Assembly (NCBI GenBank): GCA_050330095.1 | Contig: JBHJOC010000030.1 | Coordinates: 6,678-70,677 of the forward strand | Origin: JBCBWG01 sp036804185 | Lineage (GTDB): Bacteria > Pseudomonadota > Alphaproteobacteria > Rhizobiales > Hyphomicrobiaceae | DNA length: 64,000 nucleotides | Reading direction: 5' to 3' | Shown: positions 62,652 to 64,000 of the stretch, in pieces | How positions within the stretch are numbered: position 1 is the first letter of the stretch | Layout: the number at the start of each line of letters is the position of its first letter | Notes under the pieces: model-generated | The model's input: the letters and a program-made list of their open reading frames with translations, nothing else | Database searches by the model: none | Told to the model about the DNA's origin: nothing | Position numbers and translations under genes: made by a program

Positions 62652-64000
62652 GTGAAGCAGCAGATCACGTTCACCGATGTTCTTCGAGGCGGCCAGGATG
62701 CGGCTCTCTTGGGCGCGCTTTTGGGGGACATTGTCCCCCGCCAGAGGCTGGGCCTGGGGTCCAGCCTTAACGCGCCAAAGGACTTGAGTGCCGATCCATC
62801 AAAGCCCGTCACCGCGACCGCGTTCCTGGAACAGGCACGAGCGGCGGTGATGCGCCTCGCCACACAGGTGCGCGCACACTTGGCCGCTGACGACGTCGGG
62901 CGTCTGACACATGCTGTGGCCAAGCTCTCGCAGGACAGCCGCCTGATCGTCTTTTTCGGTAGCGGCCGATCAAGCCAAACGAACCAGGCGATCGCGCAAG
63001 TCGCCGGCTGGAACATTCCGGGCGTTGGCGAGCCAGCTCAGAAATTGCGACCGCGAACCCGGATCTACAGCACTTGCGACCCTGATACGCTCCGGCAGCT
63101 GGCGCAAAGCCTCGATTTCACGCGTACCGCGCTGGTGTTTGCGCCGGACTCCCATGTGCCGCAGACGACGCTGACGCAGGCGCGCGCTCTGATGCCTGCG
63201 TGCCTCGGTGCGCTTGGTCCGGCGGCAGGCGAGCGCATCGTGTGCTTGGCGCCCCATGGGCAGGGAATTGGGCCAGCAGTCGGCGCCACCGCCGAATTGA
63301 TCAGCCAGATCGAGAGGGTCGGCGGCCAGATTGTCCCGGTGTTGGAGCCAGGTTTTGGCCTCAGCGCAGCCCAGCTGATGGTTGGGATCGCTCGCGGGGT
63401 CGACGTGGCCGCTGTTCAAGCGGGCGCACTCGCAAAGCTGGCCGCCATGCGCACCGAACTGACCGGTGAGATCGGGGATGACGATGCGCCGTCCCCACAC
63501 GGGCCGGACGGGCACGCCGCCGACGTGGACGCCCAAGCCGCCCTGGTTTGGCAAGCCTACCTCGGTGCGCGGCTCGCCATCGATGCCGCGTGCCGTCGCG
63601 TGACGGCGGTCCAAGTGATGAGCGCCTCGGACAGGATGGCGCGCGGAGCCCAGTGGTATCGCAGCCAACTGATGAGCGCGGACGCTGGACTGTTCGTTGG
63701 GGTCGAAGCGCAGCCGGTGCTCGGCGAGGACCTGGCCGTGCTCGGTCTCGGCGGCTGTGAGCCGAGATCGACGAGCGTGCCGATCGTGCTCATCGATTCA
63801 ATGCTGGCGCTGGCTGACGAGAGCGCTGGCTGGATAGCGCAGGTGTTGGATGCGGCTTGCTCATGTGAGCGTCTGGTTCGCAGGCTGACGGTCGACCCCG
63901 ATGACATGGCGAGCGTTGGGGCGTTTTTTGCGGGAGGCTTGATCGACGCTGCCCTCCTGCCAGTCGCCAGGGCGGCTGCCGATCGAGCCCTCGAGACTTG
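62652..64000 (+). CDS. Divergent phosphoglucose isomerase-like protein (3' end beyond window)
   Basis: The frame stays open from GTG 62652 (GAGGGG six bases upstream) to the right edge, at least 449 codons. Two SIS-like lobes are suggested: VFFGSGRSSQTNQAIAQ near the N-terminus, a second lobe with RIVCLAPHGQGIGPAVG and VLEPGFGLSAAQLMVGIARGVDVAAVQAGA, and SDRMARGAQWYRSQLMSADAG, resembling the PGI segment SDRL-x-WxxQLxAES. The classical PGI signatures are eroded. G6P isomerase or a related sugar isomerase is the best guess. It lies 43 bases after the M16 partner on the same strand. Confidence 0.5.
   Translation, partial: MKQQITFTDVLRGGQDAALLGALLGDIVPRQRLGLGSSLNAPKDLSADPSKPVTATAFLEQARAAVMRLATQVRAHLAADDVGRLTHAVAKLSQDSRLIVFFGSGRSSQTNQAIAQVAGWNIPGVGEPAQKLRPRTRIYSTCDPDTLRQLAQSLDFTRTALVFAPDSHVPQTTLTQARALMPACLGALGPAAGERIVCLAPHGQGIGPAVGATAELISQIERVGGQIVPVLEPGFGLSAAQLMVGIARGVDVAAVQAGALAKLAAMRTELTGEIGDDDAPSPHGPDGHAADVDAQAALVWQAYLGARLAIDAACRRVTAVQVMSASDRMARGAQWYRSQLMSADAGLFVGVEAQPVLGEDLAVLGLGGCEPRSTSVPIVLIDSMLALADESAGWIAQVLDAACSCERLVRRLTVDPDDMASVGAFFAGGLIDAALLPVARAAADRALET

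Noticed and set aside
1..64000. CRISPR arrays, prophage or intact insertion sequences
   Set aside because: No regularly spaced direct repeats and no transposase, integrase or phage structural genes were seen.

Overview
The window is high-GC bacterial chromosome that reads as an alphaproteobacterium, most likely Hyphomicrobiales or a close relative. The evidence is indirect: a DUF2865-type protein, a CimA-type citramalate synthase, MeaB, an Atm1-like ABC exporter, a Pst system whose permeases have long N-terminal extensions, and many envelope proteins (three YkuD L,D-transpeptidases, two LysM proteins, TPR proteins). I found no rRNA or tRNA gene, CRISPR array, phage genes or intact transposase. 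Gene density is ordinary, with both strands used in short runs.

Layout. 0-9 kb: the 3' end of a tartrate/D-malate dehydrogenase-like gene, a secreted TPR protein, a photolyase, three L,D-transpeptidases and an enoyl-CoA hydratase-like gene. 9-14 kb: a dimethylformamidase large-subunit homologue, then (opposite strand) an amidase translationally coupled to a small AtzG/DUF4089-like partner, and a GNAT. 14-27 kb: a DUF2865 protein, cysS, cimA, a 1255-residue secreted TPR-CHAT protease-like protein, MeaB, an HtpX-like protease and a LOG-family hydrolase. 27-39 kb: a coiled-coil LysM protein, the Atm1-like exporter, a glyQ gene with no adjacent glyS, a cupin/acetyltransferase pair, a sulfolactaldehyde reductase-like dehydrogenase, LrgAB and a HAD hydrolase. 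39-45 kb: phoU divergent from pstS-pstC-pstA-pstB, with a candidate Pho box before pstS and a terminator hairpin between pstS and pstC. 45-56 kb: a lone TRAP receptor and an unusual cluster with two dynamin-like GTPases interleaved with two periplasmic solute-binding-type proteins and a single-pass membrane protein. 56-64 kb: a degenerate-GGDEF/EAL protein, a small membrane protein with a GNAT and a PhyH-like pseudoenzyme candidate, an M16 peptidase pair, and a divergent phosphoglucose isomerase-like gene that runs off the right edge.

Two things stand out. First, seven copies (about 100-170 bp) of one dispersed intergenic repeat, built of up to three consecutive stem-loops and often bounded by CTAG, occur at about 2.9, 6.3, 11.7, 15.8, 23.4, 45.1 and 50.0 kb. 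Second, in the 46.7-55.6 kb cluster the C-terminal domain of one periplasmic protein and the solute-binding domain of the LysM protein share four equivalently placed cysteines, and the two GTPases share the same switch-I motif. This looks like a paired GTPase/periplasmic-binding-protein system that I cannot match to a named pathway.
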